Shown here piece by piece: positions 17,583-28,198 of a stretch of DNA of 64,000 bases. This DNA comes from Chthoniobacter flavus Ellin428 (GTDB taxonomy: Bacteria > Verrucomicrobiota > Verrucomicrobiia > Chthoniobacterales > Chthoniobacteraceae). How positions within the stretch are numbered: the first letter of the stretch is position 1; the number at the start of each line of letters is the position of its first letter. The position numbers and the translations under genes are program-made. The notes beneath the pieces are model-generated. The model ran no database searches. It was not told where the DNA came from and worked only from the letters and a program-made list of their open reading frames with translations. The stretch lies in assembly GCF_000173075.1 (NCBI RefSeq), contig NZ_ABVL01000026.1, positions 23,495-87,494 on the forward strand. The letters are read 5' to 3'.

Positions 17583-18477
17583 CGGGGGCCGCGAAACGCG
17601 CCGCCTCCAGCCGGGCGTTCATGCGGCTGAGCTCTTTCGTCACCCGCGCCGCCTCCGAACCATAAAGACTGCCCCCGCCCCGGGTCGTCGCATCGAGTTG
17701 CCGCTCGAGCTCCGCCACCTCCGCCTCCAGCGCGGCGATCGACGTCCCCTGCGCCCCCGACGGCGTCGACTGTGCCGACGCCGCGCCCTGCACGAAATTC
17801 ATCCCGGGAATCTCCAGCGCCATCCGCCCACCCTGCGCCGACTGCCCATTCGGCAAGCCCTGCGCGTTGTTGGGCCCGCCCTGCGAGTTGGACAAACCCT
17901 GACCACCCAGCGCATTCGGCAACGGCCCGAGAATCCGCTGCACCGCTTCCGCCAGCGGCACCCCTTTCTTGGTCAGCGCATGAATCGCAATCTGATCCGA
18001 CTTATCCGCATCCGTGAGATGCGTAATGCGCAGCCGGTTCGGCTCCCGCTCCTCCTCCGGCGCCCGCCCACCCGCCGGCGGTTCCGAGCCCGGAGTGGAA
18101 ATCGATTCCGGATCAACAGCCGCTGCAGCAGCAGCAGCAGCGCCATCCGCATCCAGCGATGCCGCAGCAGCAGAATCCGCCGACGCCGACGCCGACGCCG
18201 GAGCCTGGCGAGCCGCCTCCAGCAAAGCCGTCAAGCGATCGGCCTCCTTGTTATTCCCGGTGGTCCGGGCCTCAAAGATCGCCTCCATCACTTCCCCTTC
18301 GGTAGCCGTCGTGCCGCTCTCGGCAGGCGAAGCCGCGACCGCAGAAGCGGGAGCGTGAGTATGAGTATGCGCGTGAGCGTGAACGTCAGCGTGAGTTTCA
18401 ACCGCGGAATCCGCGGTTCCAGTCAAAGGCTCGCCCACGGCTTGCGCCGGCGAATCGAGCAATGCGTTTTCGGACAT
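17530..18477 (-). CDS. Scaffold-like protein, upstream frame
   Basis: 315 residues from ATG 18477 (MSENALLDSPAQAV). It is low in complexity, with a His/Ala segment (HADVHAHAHTHTHA), an Ala run, a Gln/Gly/Asn-rich segment and a predicted coiled coil (ALEAEVAELERQLDATTRG, then RMNARLEAARFAAP). This layout, together with its position two genes before the capsid gene, fits a capsid scaffold or head-assembly chaperone. The last about 17 residues (GVGAGTRPRTGSRAGGF) look like a frame gone wrong, while the alternative frame continues a charged helix; see the gene at 17582. Confidence 0.5.
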   Translation of the reverse strand: MSENALLDSPAQAVGEPLTGTADSAVETHADVHAHAHTHTHAPASAVAASPAESGTTATEGEVMEAIFEARTTGNNKEADRLTALLEAARQAPASASASADSAAAASLDADGAAAAAAAAVDPESISTPGSEPPAGGRAPEEEREPNRLRITHLTDADKSDQIAIHALTKKGVPLAEAVQRILGPLPNALGGQGLSNSQGGPNNAQGLPNGQSAQGGRMALEIPGMNFVQGAASAQSTPSGAQGTSIAALEAEVAELERQLDATTRGGGSLYGSEAARVTKELSRMNARLEAARFAAPGVGAGTRPRTGSRAGGF

Positions 18478-18620
18478 GCCAGCGCTCGTTGATCCCCACC
18501 CCGCGAGGGTCAAGAATTATTTTTTGCGACGTCCATCCTACCTAACTTCCCTCCCCGGCCCCCTAACCATTACCCACATCTTTGCTCGGTTTAGGGACAG
18601 CGGGAATTCGGCTGCGGCTC

Positions 18621-18735
18621 ACTGGGAGGGGCGACTTCCTAGAAAAAACCCTGCGTCGCGGAGCGACGCCCTCAAAGAGAGGCGCTACGCGCAGCGGTTT
18701 TTCGGTCAGCGACTAGGAAGTCGCCGCTCCCAGTG
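18621..18735. repeat. Family A palindromic repeat, copy 2
   Basis: CTGGGAGGGGCGACTTCC pairs with GGAAGTCGCCGCTCCCAG around an internal GCGTCGCGGAGCGACGC hairpin. It lies in the otherwise gene-free gap 18478-18877. Confidence 0.75.
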
Positions 18736-18877
18736 GCGCCATCCCGTCCGACGTCCAAACACCGGGCAAAGATGTGGGTAATGCTTAGCCCCGGCCCCAG
18801 CCCCGACGCTCCTCTCGGCTCCGCTCAGGGCAGGCATAGAGCGCCGCTACAGGGTTGGCTCTATCGAGAGGACAAGC

Positions 18878-19201
18878 TCAGGACCCAAGACACGTCATGA
18901 TCGTCTTGCGAATGGCGCTCCGTCGCACGGTAGACACGGAGCCAAAAGGTTTCCCGTTCAAGGCCGATTTTTTCACCAAGTAAATCACGTCACAAGCCAC
19001 CAAGCTTTTGTGATCCAACCCGTCCGCACCATTGAGCACCACTTCCACGGCGGTCGCCTGCCGGTCGCCGCGCAGCGTCACGCACATCAAGACATTCACC
19101 GAGTTGCCCTTCTCGCACAAACGACTATTTGAAATAACCACCACGGGATGTTTACCGATCGGGTCGGGAAAACTGTACTCGTAAACCTCCCACGGCTTCA
19201 C
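18878..19201 (-). CDS. PemK/MazF-family toxin (endoribonuclease)
   Basis: 107 residues. GEVYEYSFP-like N-terminus (KPWEVYEYSFPDPIGKHPVVVIS) followed by V-N-V-L-M-C-V-T-L and a C-terminal half with DHKSLVACDVIYLVKKS and G-x-V-S-x-x-x-R-x-x-I-R-K: the order and spacing of the MazF fold, which cleaves mRNA at short sites. The start is GTG 19201, seven bases after the stop of the upstream gene, so the two are coupled. The upstream small gene is the likely antitoxin. It sits just outside the virion-like module and could be a stabilising element of it. Confidence 0.75.
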   Translation of the reverse strand: MKPWEVYEYSFPDPIGKHPVVVISNSRLCEKGNSVNVLMCVTLRGDRQATAVEVVLNGADGLDHKSLVACDVIYLVKKSALNGKPFGSVSTVRRSAIRKTIMTCLGS

Positions 19202-19207
19202 GTCGTT

Positions 19208-19411
19208 TTACAGCGCCAGATGATCCGCGATTTGGTCGAGCTCCGCGATGCGCTCCGGCGGATACGCCGCGTCCAATTCGGCCTTGGTGAGAGGCTCGTA
19301 ACAAACCACCTTTGTTTTGTCGCTCACTGGAATAACCAACTGTCTGACGACACCGGTACGCATATCTCTTCGGACGGTCACCTCCCCTTCATCCAGCTCT
19401 TTGGCAGCCAT
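19208..19411 (-). CDS. Putative antitoxin partner of the PemK-like toxin
   Basis: 67 residues from ATG 19411 (MAAKELDEGEV), chosen because GGAGG lies four bases upstream. The frame extends to GTG 19600 with a basic 63-residue segment that is probably not translated or belongs to a longer form. The product is acidic at its C-terminus (PERIAELDQIADHLAL), consistent with a toxin-binding tail. I recognise no DNA-binding family. The assignment rests on size, tight spacing and order (antitoxin first). Confidence 0.5.
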   Translation of the reverse strand: MAAKELDEGEVTVRRDMRTGVVRQLVIPVSDKTKVVCYEPLTKAELDAAYPPERIAELDQIADHLAL

Positions 19412-19752
19412 CGTGCCTCCGCCAGTCTTCTCTCTGACGACGCTCATGTCCCCGCTAGCCGCGCTCCTTACGCGGATGGCGCCCCCACTATCCGCGCTCT
19501 TGACGTGCAAATTCAGCACCTTCCCGGCCTTGCCAGAAGGCCGGTATTTCACCCTTTTCGCAATTTTGGGATGGGACTTTTTAGACGCGGTGGTCGGCAC
19601 GGAACGACCCTACAACGGCGCACTCCGCCAAGCAAGGTCGATGATCGGAACCACAGGCGCACCACCATTCTGGATTCTAGTTAACCAGAGACACAGCAGC
19701 AGCTCTCCGCCACCCGCGTCCGTCGGGAGGTCAGGCATACCGGGCTGAAATC

Positions 19753-19947
19753 CTACCGGTCCGCGTCCGGCTTGGTCCCGCAAATCGCGTGGCCCAAAAC
19801 GCGCGCTTTTTCCGCGATGTCCTGCGAATAGACCGTCTTCGAACGACGCGCGTTCTCGATCTGTCCCGCCGAACCCGTGGGCAGCGCGGCCAGTTGATCT
19901 TCCGTCAAATACTCCATCACGGACGGGAAGAGCGGTTTCAGTTCCAT
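19753..19947 (-). CDS. Small hypothetical protein
   Basis: 64 residues from ATG 19947 (MELKPLFPSVMEYLTEDQ), helical and charged, ending CGTKPDADR. A TTGACA hexamer (19986-19981) with a weak TTTACT-type -10 box (16-bp spacing) lies just upstream, so the transcript could begin close to the ATG. No family is recognised. Overlapping frames in this stretch are longer but compositionally unlikely. Confidence 0.35.
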   Translation of the reverse strand: MELKPLFPSVMEYLTEDQLAALPTGSAGQIENARRSKTVYSQDIAEKARVLGHAICGTKPDADR

Positions 19948-20287
19948 AAAGAGGCGGCAGTAAAGCAGGCGTCTGGCTTCTGTCAACGTGATTGAGGCAG
20001 CAACTAGGCCAGACTAATTCGTGGGGGAAACAGGTTCCGGACGCCTTTGGAACCCCGATGGAACCAAGATTCCCGGGCGATGGCAAGCGCCGACCATGGG
20101 CTTTTTTCCGTGTTCATACTGATATACAGACTAATCCGTATCAACGCGTAGCCCGAAAATCCCCCTTTCTTCCCCTCGCGGGCCTGAGCTGACATCGAGC
20201 AAAATAATCCCGCCGGCCCTCTTCGTCATGTCGTCAGTGCCAGCGCAAATAGCCGCCCGTCACAGCGCGTATTTTCCCTTTTCCTCT

Positions 20288-20488
20288 CGTCACGAAAGTG
20301 AGGCTTTCGTTATGCGCGCCCGCGGAGCAACTCCGTTGCAAGGAGAGCGGCTGGTTTGTTTGGTGGAGCGTGATCGAATCCACCGGAACGATGATCGAGC
20401 GCGGAGATCGTGCGGCCCCGCCCCTCGCCGCGCAACGGAGTTGCGACCATGAGGGTTGCGTTACGAAAGCCTCACTTTTCGTCACGAG
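20288..20488. repeat. Long inverted repeat
   Basis: CGTCACGAAAGTGAGGCTTTCG and GGAGCAACTCCGTTGC (20288-20340) recur as reverse complements at 20430-20488, with about 90 bp between. With the adjoining family C copy it fills the gap 19948-20688, in which no gene is supported. Confidence 0.65.
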
Positions 20489-20539
20489 AAAAAAAAGATT
20501 ACACCGCCTATCTGCCGCCCCCGACGGAAAGCAGCATTT

Positions 20540-20606
20540 CTTAATCTTAATCGTAATCTTAATCCTTAATCCCCTATCGTCGGGTGAAGATTAACGATTA
20601 AGGATT
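20540..20606. repeat. Family C hexamer hairpin, copy 1
   Basis: A run of CTTAATCTTAATCGTAATC-type hexamers is followed after about 14 bp by the inverted GATTAA hexamers. It lies 83 bp past the end of hsdR and could work as a terminator-like hairpin. Confidence 0.65.
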
Positions 20607-20688
20607 TGCAGAGCGGCGCTGCTCGCGCGTGGGTCTCAAGCGCCGCGCTTCCAACAGCGCCTCCGCTCGCTTCCCTCCTGCTCGGCAT

Positions 20689-23676
20689 TTATGCGGCCCA
20701 CTTCACGCCTTGCGCGGCGTAGTTTAGCATCGTTTCGAAAACCTGGTTGCATTTCTCCGTGAAGACGGCGCGGTCGTACGATTTCGGCAACTGCTCATCG
20801 AGTACCTCCTCCACCGCGGAACGCACTCTTTTCCTCGATTGGCCATCCTTGAACCAATCCTGCACCAGCACCGGTGGTATCCCCTCGCGCAGCCGGCGCA
20901 GGAGTGACTGGGCCGCCAAACGCACCTTCTGCTCCTCGTCCTTGGTCATCTTGTCTTTCTTGATCAGGTCGAAGAGTTCCAGCTCCTCCTCGGTGAGGCC
21001 CGCGCGCAGATGCCGCTCCGTCTCCTCGCGCAAATCTTGCGCGAACTTCACCAGTTCCTCGTAATGATTATCCGCAGACGAACTGCCCGAGTTATAGCGA
21101 TCGATGATACCCTGCAACCGCGTGACGAAATCCCCGCGCGACACGTTTTGCTTCAGCATCTCCTCGAGCTTCTTCTCGATGAATGCCCGCAGGTCCGCGA
21201 TCTCGATGTTCTTGTGCGGCTTGGTCTGAAAATCCTCCTTCAGCTTCTCGAAGTCGATCTTACTCAAGTCCCAAGTCTTGCCCGTCTGCGTAATGCGAAA
21301 CTTTTCCGGGTCATCCTCCCGAGCGACGCTCGTCTCATCGACCACCACGCTTTCATCGAGCAGCTCCGCGATGCGCACCGCCACGGCGCCGATATCCGCC
21401 TGCTCCACAATGCCCTCGACCACCCCGCGCAGATATTGGAACACCGCCACCGAGCGCACCACCGGCTGGCCGAGGATCTCCGGCTTGCAGGCTTCGTAGA
21501 GGCTGGTGATGGTGTTTTCGTAAACGGCAAAGCCCTTGCGCCGGTCATCGCTGGCCAGCAGCGTGTTGGCGTAGTCATCGAAGAGCGCGACCTTTTTGAA
21601 GACCTCTTTGTTCTGCCGCAGGGCATCCATATCGATCCCCACGCTCGCGCAGAAAGCCCGGCCCTGGGCGATGGCGTCTTCGAGGAGTTCGAACAGCGCG
21701 CCCTTTTCGCGGACCGGCATCTCCTCGTGTCCCTCCTGGCCTTGGGCGTAATCCCGCAGCGCCCGCTTCATGTTCCGGAAGACGTTGTAGTAATCGACGA
21801 TCTCGCCGTTCTTCTTCTCCTTGCCGTCGATCTTCCATGAAGTCACCCGGTTCGCCCGCGCGATCGTCTGCATGAGGGTGTGATCCTTCATCGGCTTGTC
21901 GAGATACAGCGTCGAGAGCGTGGGCGCATCGAAGCCGGTCAGCCACATGGCGCAGACGAAGACCAGTTGCAGCGGGTCCGCGGGATCCTTGAAATTGTAC
22001 TCGATGTCGTGCCCATGCGCATCGAGCCGGTCCATGCGTTCGCGATGCGGTTTGATGTCGAGGTGCTCCCGGGCAAAGCGCTCCTCCTCCTCGGCCTCGC
22101 CGCTAATGACCACCGCCATTTCCACCCCTCTCATATAGTCGCGCCGCTTTTTCAATCGTTCCCTTTCGGGATGCGTCGATGCGTCGCGGATCTCGCCGTT
22201 CAGTTCCTGGATGCGCTGCTTCCAGAGCCGCTGCACCTTGTCGTACATCTTCACCGCGGTGAATTTATCGAGCGACACCACCAGCCCCTTGCCGAGATAG
22301 CCGCGTCGCGGAAAATGCTTCACGATATCCGCCGCGATCGTCTCCAGCCGGTCGTCGCGCTTGATTACTTCGATCTCTTTGGCAAAGCGGTTCTCCAACT
22401 TTTCCTGCTGCGCGGCGTCGAGATTTTCCTCCTCGAAGATTTCCGCCAGGTCCGTGGTCAGATCATCGTTTTGAATCTGCACCTGCGGCACCCGCTTTTT
22501 GTAAAAGAGCGGCACCGTCGCCCCGTCATCCATCGACTGCTGGAAATTGTATTCCGAGACGTACTCGCCAAACCATTCCTTCGTCTTCCCCGCGCCGCCA
22601 CCCTTGAGCAGCGGCGTCCCGGTAAAGGCCAGATATTGCGCATTTTTCAAGCCCGCGCGCATGTTTTCCGCCAGGTCCTTGTACTGCGTGCGATGCGCTT
22701 CATCCACGATGACGATGATGTCCCTGCGGTCTGAGAGCAGCGGATAGTCCTGCCCTCTGTCCCAGCGGAATTTCTGGATGAGCGTGAAGACCAGCCGCTT
22801 GTTCTGCCCGAGGAAACGCCGGAGCTCCTCGCTGTTTTTCGGCTGCGCCGCCTCCGCACTCGTCACCGTGCCGGTATGGAGAAAGTTCCGGTAAATCTGC
22901 CCATCGAGATCCTCGCGATCCGTCACCACCACAAAGGTGAAATTGCCCTTCTGCTTCCGGAAAATCTTCCGGGCGTAAAAGATCATCGAGAAGCTTTTCC
23001 CGGAACCCTGCGTGTGCCAGAAGACACCCAACCGGCCGCCCAAGGCGTCGCGCCGCAGGAATTGTTCATAGGCCCGGTTCACGCCGATGAACTGGTGATT
23101 CTGCGCGATGATTTTGTCCCGCTCCTTGTAGTAGAGGATGAAATTCTCCACGTAATCGAGCAGCCGCGCGCGCGGAAAGAGCCCGGTGATCACCGCCTCG
23201 AGACTCGTGCCCTCGCGCGCGATCGCCACGCGGTCCACCTTTTCCTTTTCATCCTCCGCCCGCAGCCAGACAAAGAAATGCTCCCAGCCGGCCGTGATGC
23301 TCCCCATACGCGTCTCGATGGCATTGCTCAGCACGCAGAAGGCATTGGTCAGAAAAAGCTGCGGAATCTCCCGTTTGTAGTTGGTCAGGTTGTCGTCGAA
23401 GGCGTTTTTCAGCCGCACGTTCGAGTTCTTCAGCTCGATGAAAACCAGCGGCAACCCATTCACATAGAGCAACACATCCGGCCGGCGAAAACCGCGCTCG
23501 CCTTTCACCCAGAGCTGGGTCACGGCGAGATAGCGATTCTCATCCGCCCGGGCGAGATCGAAGGAAATCACCCGCACCCGTTCCTGCTGGCGGCGTCCGT
23601 CGGCGTCATCAAAGTCCACCGGAATCCCATCGCGCAACAAGCCGTACACTTCCTGGTTGGCCGCGACCAGCGACAT
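20689..23676 (-). pseudogene. hsdR: Type I restriction enzyme R subunit, N-terminally truncated
   Basis: 995 residues remain from ATG 23676. The nuclease core is present (RRPDVLLYVNGLPLVFIELK: P-D at 66-67, E-x-K at 81-83), as are the translocase motifs GSGKS (224-228), DEAH (325-328), FTGTP (351-355) and a downstream QTIARANR. What is missing is the usual N-terminal segment of about 90-100 residues before 'NQEVYGLLRDGIPV'. The upstream frame instead reads antisense-like residues over hsdS, because a deletion joined hsdS to hsdR at about 23677-23690. The EcoR124-type subunit would normally begin well upstream. Activity is doubtful. Confidence 0.85.
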
Positions 23677-24602
23677 GGCAGCCCGGCGGCCGGTGTGGTA
23701 TTGATGCCAATGGCGCCAATCGTCGCCCGACTCGTCAACATCACCGAATAGGCAGGGAACATTCGGGCAGAGCTGTTGTTGAACCCTTCCTCTGTACACT
23801 GGTCGCCGGATCGATCGAGGAATATGCCAGCCGCGCCGGTGATGTCCGATGGCGTAAACCAGTTCAAGTCTCCACCGATCCAATAGCGGCCGATTTCTTT
23901 TGAAGGAGTGCCGCCACCCGTGAACTGAAACGCCTTTTCGAGTTTCACTTGGTCCCACCCCTCCGGAACACCCTTGACGATCTTCACCTTTTCGTGGCCG
24001 GGGAAGCGGAGGCGGATGAACCATTCGCGGTAGATTTCCTCGGCTAGCTTTTCCAGCAACGCGATCCGCCGCCGGTTGTTTTCGATTAGCTCGTCATATG
24101 CAGAGAGAACTGCCGCGATTTTCGCTTGGGTCTTTGGGGCTGGAACTCGTACGCTCGTGCGATAAATGCGCTCAGGTGAGGTATGACGAATCTTTGCGCC
24201 GGCTGACGTGTTTCTGATCTGCTGCCGGACGTAGCTTGTATTGAACAGATAATAGAGAAAAGTTTTGTCGGCTAAATTTTTCTTGGGATGAACAAGTCCA
24301 AGCCGCTGGTTATGCAGATACCTTTCCGATTCGGGGATAAGCGCGGCACTGCCAAGAAGACCCTCTCCTTGTTCAGTCATTGCGACGATCAAATCATTTC
24401 GTTTGAGTAGATAGCGTTCGGGGAACTTGCCGAGATAAAAGCGGTCGTTGCCTGGCCGTGCTCTGAATCCGCCGGCCTCATGAAAGTTTCCTGGCGTCAA
24501 TACGATAAGTTCGCCTGCGTCGGAGAAATACTCCCCTTTGAAAGCAAATCCATGCTCTACCCTTGCGAGTTCCCCAATTGTTGTCTCATGCCAGCCAATC
24601 AT
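23677..24602 (-). pseudogene. hsdS: Type I specificity subunit, C-terminally truncated
   Basis: About 308 genuine residues. A first target-recognition domain (MIGWHETTIGELARVEHGF) leads to the conserved spacer helices (LSAYDELIENNRRRIALLEKLAEEIYREWF) and a second target domain that opens normally (PEGWDQVKLEKAFQFTGGG) but stops after SRATIGAIGINTTPAA. The remaining frame (GLPCRWSRPTRK...) is out-of-frame hsdR. About half of the second domain and the C-terminal spacer helices are lost. The ATG overlaps the hsdM stop (ATGA), as in intact loci. Confidence 0.8.
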
Positions 24603-26675
24603 AGCGCTCCACCAAGTAGTTTCAGATTCGTGCGAATGGTTTTTTCAAGCTGCCGAGCACTGTTTATTAGCTGTTCGGTTTCTGCGCTCACATTGAGCAA
24701 CTCCTCGACAAACTCCTCCTCCGTCTTCCCATCCTCCTCGATCACTACGCCCACATAGCGTCCTGGGTTGAGCGAGTAATCCTGCTCGGCGACTTCCTCC
24801 GGCGTGGCCAGTTTGCACAGGCCGGTCACATCTTCGTACTCCGCCCGCGGAAAACGTTCCTGCAGCCAGTGGATGTCCTGGTAGAATTTCTCCGCGTGTT
24901 TCACCTCGCGGTGCAATTCCTCGAGCGCCGTCTTGAGCGCGCGCGTCTGGCGGTCGGTCGAGCCGCGTTTGCCTTCTTTCTGCGCCGCCTCGGCCTGCTC
25001 CTTTTCGTGCTGGCGCACGATGCGGTCCAGTTGTTTCAAGCCCTCGTGCAGCCCGGTGAAGAAAGGATCGAAGGCCTCGCGTAATTGGTGCTGGGCTTTG
25101 TTGCGCTTCTCTATCGGCGCCGAATCCCCGGCGCCTTTCCGGTATTGGTCGTAGCGGGCTTCCAGCTTGCCCAGGCCGGCCCATTGTTTGACCAGCTCGC
25201 CCACCGCCTTTTTCCCCGCGGCATCCTCCAGCACCTCCAGCAATTGCCCGGAGACCGGCTGGACCCGTTTCCGGTTTTCCAGCAGCCGCTCCATGCCGAA
25301 GGCAAAGTAGCGATCCACCAGCTCCACAAACTCTTCCCGCCGCCCCTTGTGCAGCCGACTGATGATGGCCAGGTTATTGACCTGCGCCGTGGAAAACTCC
25401 CGATGCGCGCGGTCGATTTGGGTAAAGACATTGCGCGCATCGATGAAGAGAATGCGATCGTCCGTCTTGGCCCGGTCGAAGAACCACAGCGTCGCCGGCA
25501 GGGTCACGGTGTAGAACATGTTCGAGGGCAGCGTGAGCATGCCGTAGATCAAATTCTCCTCGATGAGCTTGCGCCGGATGTCGGCCTCGGAATGCCGCGC
25601 ATCCGACGCGGAATTCGCCATGACCAGCGCCGCCCGCCCGGTCGGCTTCAGCGAGGTGGCAAAGAGATTGATCCAGAGATAGTTCCCCATTCGGCACCGT
25701 CTCCTTGCCTTGGTCCTCTTTCTTCAGCTTCGATTTATTCCGCGGCACGCCGTGGGTATTGAAACGCCGGTCGTGCTCGATGCTGCTCACGCTCACGTCG
25801 TCCACGTTGAAGGGCGGATTGGCCAGGACGTAATCGAAGGCCCCAAAGCTCTCGTGGGGATCGTCATAATAGGTATTCGCCTTGCGGACATCGCCGCGCA
25901 GCCCATTCACCGCCAGGTTCATCTTGGCCAGATTCACCGTCTCCTGCGTCTTTTCCTGTCCGTAAACGAAGACATCGCCGCGGCCACTGCGCACGTCGCG
26001 CCGATGCTCCTCGATGAATTGCGCCGACTGGACAAACATCCCGCCGGAACCGCACGCCGGATCGAAGACCTTGCCGCCATGCGGCTCGATGATCTCCACC
26101 ATGAGCCGCACCACCGAGCGCGGGGTGAAAAACTCGCCGCCCTTCGACCCTTCACTGCGGGCAAACTCGGCCAGGAAGTATTCGTAAATCTGCCCGAAGA
26201 GATCGCCGGAGAAATCCGCCGGAATATCGGCAAAACTTTTCAGGAGCTGATTCGGGATGTCCTTCGTCTTCGGGTCGCGGGTCAGGCGGAAGTATTCGTC
26301 CTTTGGCAGCACCCCTTCGAGCTCCGGCTTGTATTCCTCGATCGCCTTCATCGCTTCCTTCAGCGCCTTGGCGATATCCTTTTCCTGCGGGAGGGTGAGC
26401 AGGTAATCGTAGCGCGCGTGATCGGGCAGATAAAACCCGCACTTCTCCAGCGCGATCTCGGAGATCGGCTTTTCCCGCCGGGTCCCCTTGAGTTTCTGGA
26501 ATTCGGCCAGGATTTCCCCTTCGTGCCGGCGGTAATTGTTGTCGGCAAACTTCAGGAAAATCAGCCCCAGGACCGGGATGGAATACTCGCTGGACTTGAG
26601 ATCGGAATTGGCCCGGAGTTTATCCGCCGCACTCCACAGGTCGGCTTCGAGTTGTTTGAGTTGAGCTTTGGTCAT
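24599..26675 (-). pseudogene. hsdM: Type I DNA methyltransferase subunit with one-base frameshift
   Basis: The 5' part (26675 to about 25688) carries the N-6 adenine methylase motifs: DPACGSGGMF (205-214) for AdoMet binding and NPPF (287-290) as catalytic motif IV. After residue 329 the frame shifts. Dropping one G from the GGGG run (plus-strand C run, 25685-25688) restores V-P-N-G-N-Y-L-W-I-N-L-F and the rest of the protein, which continues through the C-terminal coiled coils to 24599. The start MTKAQLKQLEADLW is typical. The insertion could be a real mutation, a phase-variable tract or an assembly error. Confidence 0.8.
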
Positions 26676-26950
26676 CGCGCAGGCCGGGAGTGTAGGGAAG
26701 TCCCACACAACCGAGGAAGCGGCAAATGCCGCTACTGCGCGAGTTTTCCTCCAGCCGTCGCCGCCCCTCTCTCCTGCGCCCTGGAGCGGCGGTCTACGAC
26801 GGTCTCGAAGCCAAATCGAAGAAACAGTCAGACTTCTTTCCCTCGGACTGCGACTACCGAGGCTCACAGAGCATCGACGTCAAAAAAAAGCGGATTCAGG
26901 CGATGGACGCGCTTACCGTTCCGCCATGATCGCCACTCGCTGACGTGGCG

Positions 26951-27322
26951 TCATCCGGGCTTTGGGGCAACCCGGAATTTGGCGAAGAGGGCGTCGAACT
27001 GCTCCAGGCCACGGTCGAGCGGACAGATCACTCGCTCGGTGAAAGAGCGGAAAATCGGCGGATCGGGCTGGTGGATCGTCAGCTCGAAACGGAGGAGGCC
27101 GATGCCATGCGCGACGATGGAAAACTGCGGGGCAAACTTTCGGTCGGCGTGGTCGGCGAAGTGGCTGATGCGCAGCAACGCATGCGAGGTGAAAAAGTGG
27201 AAACCGTCGAAGGTGCGCGCGGCGAAAAGTGGCGGGAGGAAAGCCCTCATGGTTTCGAGCGAATTCCAACCCGGTTTGCCACGAAATTCTTCATAGAAGG
27301 CGAGAATCTCGTCAGGGTTCAT
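26951..27322 (-). CDS. Hypothetical protein
   Basis: 123 residues, MNPDEILAFYEEFRGKPGWN..., soluble, with a central aromatic/His-rich stretch (FDGFHFFTSHALLRISHFADHADRKF). No signal or motif is recognised. It is upstream of hsdM on the same strand, with a 275-bp gap without other genes. It may be a small orphan; confidence rests on composition and an ordinary ATG. Confidence 0.4.
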   Translation of the reverse strand: MNPDEILAFYEEFRGKPGWNSLETMRAFLPPLFAARTFDGFHFFTSHALLRISHFADHADRKFAPQFSIVAHGIGLLRFELTIHQPDPPIFRSFTERVICPLDRGLEQFDALFAKFRVAPKPG

Positions 27323-27376
27323 GGGTGTTCGGTTTACTCTGCTCGCGCGTCAAGGGCTCCATATTTGTTCACTTTG

Positions 27377-27544
27377 CCCTCGTGCCCAAACTCTATTTGG
27401 GCACGCACCTGGGAGCGAAACTCGGTTTCGCATGGAGGGGGTGTCTGCGGGCGGGATCCTCCGAAGCCAACCCGCCGACGCCCCTCCACACACAATGGAA
27501 TTGTGCCCGCAAGGGCGTGCCAAATGGAGTTTGGGCACGAGAGC
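27377..27544. repeat. Family B palindromic repeat, copy 1
   Basis: CTCGTGCCCAAACTCTATTTGG on the left and CCAAATGGAGTTTGGGCACGAG on the right are inverted, with inner nested arms. Full copies lie at 45484 and 58593, short ones at 33689, 34430, 38037 and 61133. Confidence 0.75.
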
Positions 27545-27550
27545 AATTTT

Positions 27551-27614
27551 TCTTAATCCTAATCGTAATCTTAATCTTAATCCCCACCCGTTCGGGCAGA
27601 TTAAGATTAAGAAT
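27551..27614. repeat. Family C hexamer hairpin, copy 2
   Basis: TTAATC-type hexamers are followed by CCCGTTCGGG and the inverted GATTAA hexamers. It is sandwiched between family B and family A elements. Confidence 0.7.
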
Positions 27615-27619
27615 TGTCA

Positions 27620-27676
27620 GTGAGGCGCTGCGCGCGTTGGATTGGGTCGGCGACTGGGAAGTCGCCGCTCCCAGTG
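27620..27676. repeat. Family A partial repeat, copy 3
   Basis: Only the right half is present, ending GGGAAGTCGCCGCTCCCAG. The rest of the gap to 28198 shows no gene or other structure that I can support. Confidence 0.6.
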
Positions 27677-28198
27677 AGGTAAGCTTTTTTAACGTGGCCG
27701 CGGAGAAATCTCCCGTTTGCCAGTGGCGATTGGCCTCGTAGTGGATGGACCAGTGCTTCGAACGCCGTGCCATCCCTTCGGGCGGCCCCGCCGCAGCGGA
27801 GCAGGCTATCTCGCTGCTCGGTTCCCTTCGGCCTCCTCGGTCCCTGCGATCCTGATTCGGAGGCGCATTCCGGCAAGGGCGCCAAGGGAAATCCCCTATC
27901 CACTTTTGGGAATCCACCCCATACTCAGAAGTGGGAGACCGGCACATGGTTCTGCGCGCCACGGTGATGGCTGCGTCCCCCACGTGTTTTCATATCTTTC
28001 ATTCCCGATCCGCGCGCACACGCGAACGAGCCGCAGTCCCCAGCCTCATCAGGCCGGCAGCGGGAAGACGCGGACGACGGAGAATCGACGCGAGAGTTCC
28101 CTTGTGGCGCCACTGGGGGGCCACAAAGCTGCACCTGTCCCGCTCCCGGGGCTTGGTGATGTGCCGGCCGCCGATGGGCGCAAGATCCGCTTTCTTTT

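Noticed and set aside
20540..20606. Strong factor-independent terminator
   Set aside because: The hexamer hairpin lacks a clear T tract on the hsdR strand and is a member of a dispersed family, so a terminator role is not specific.
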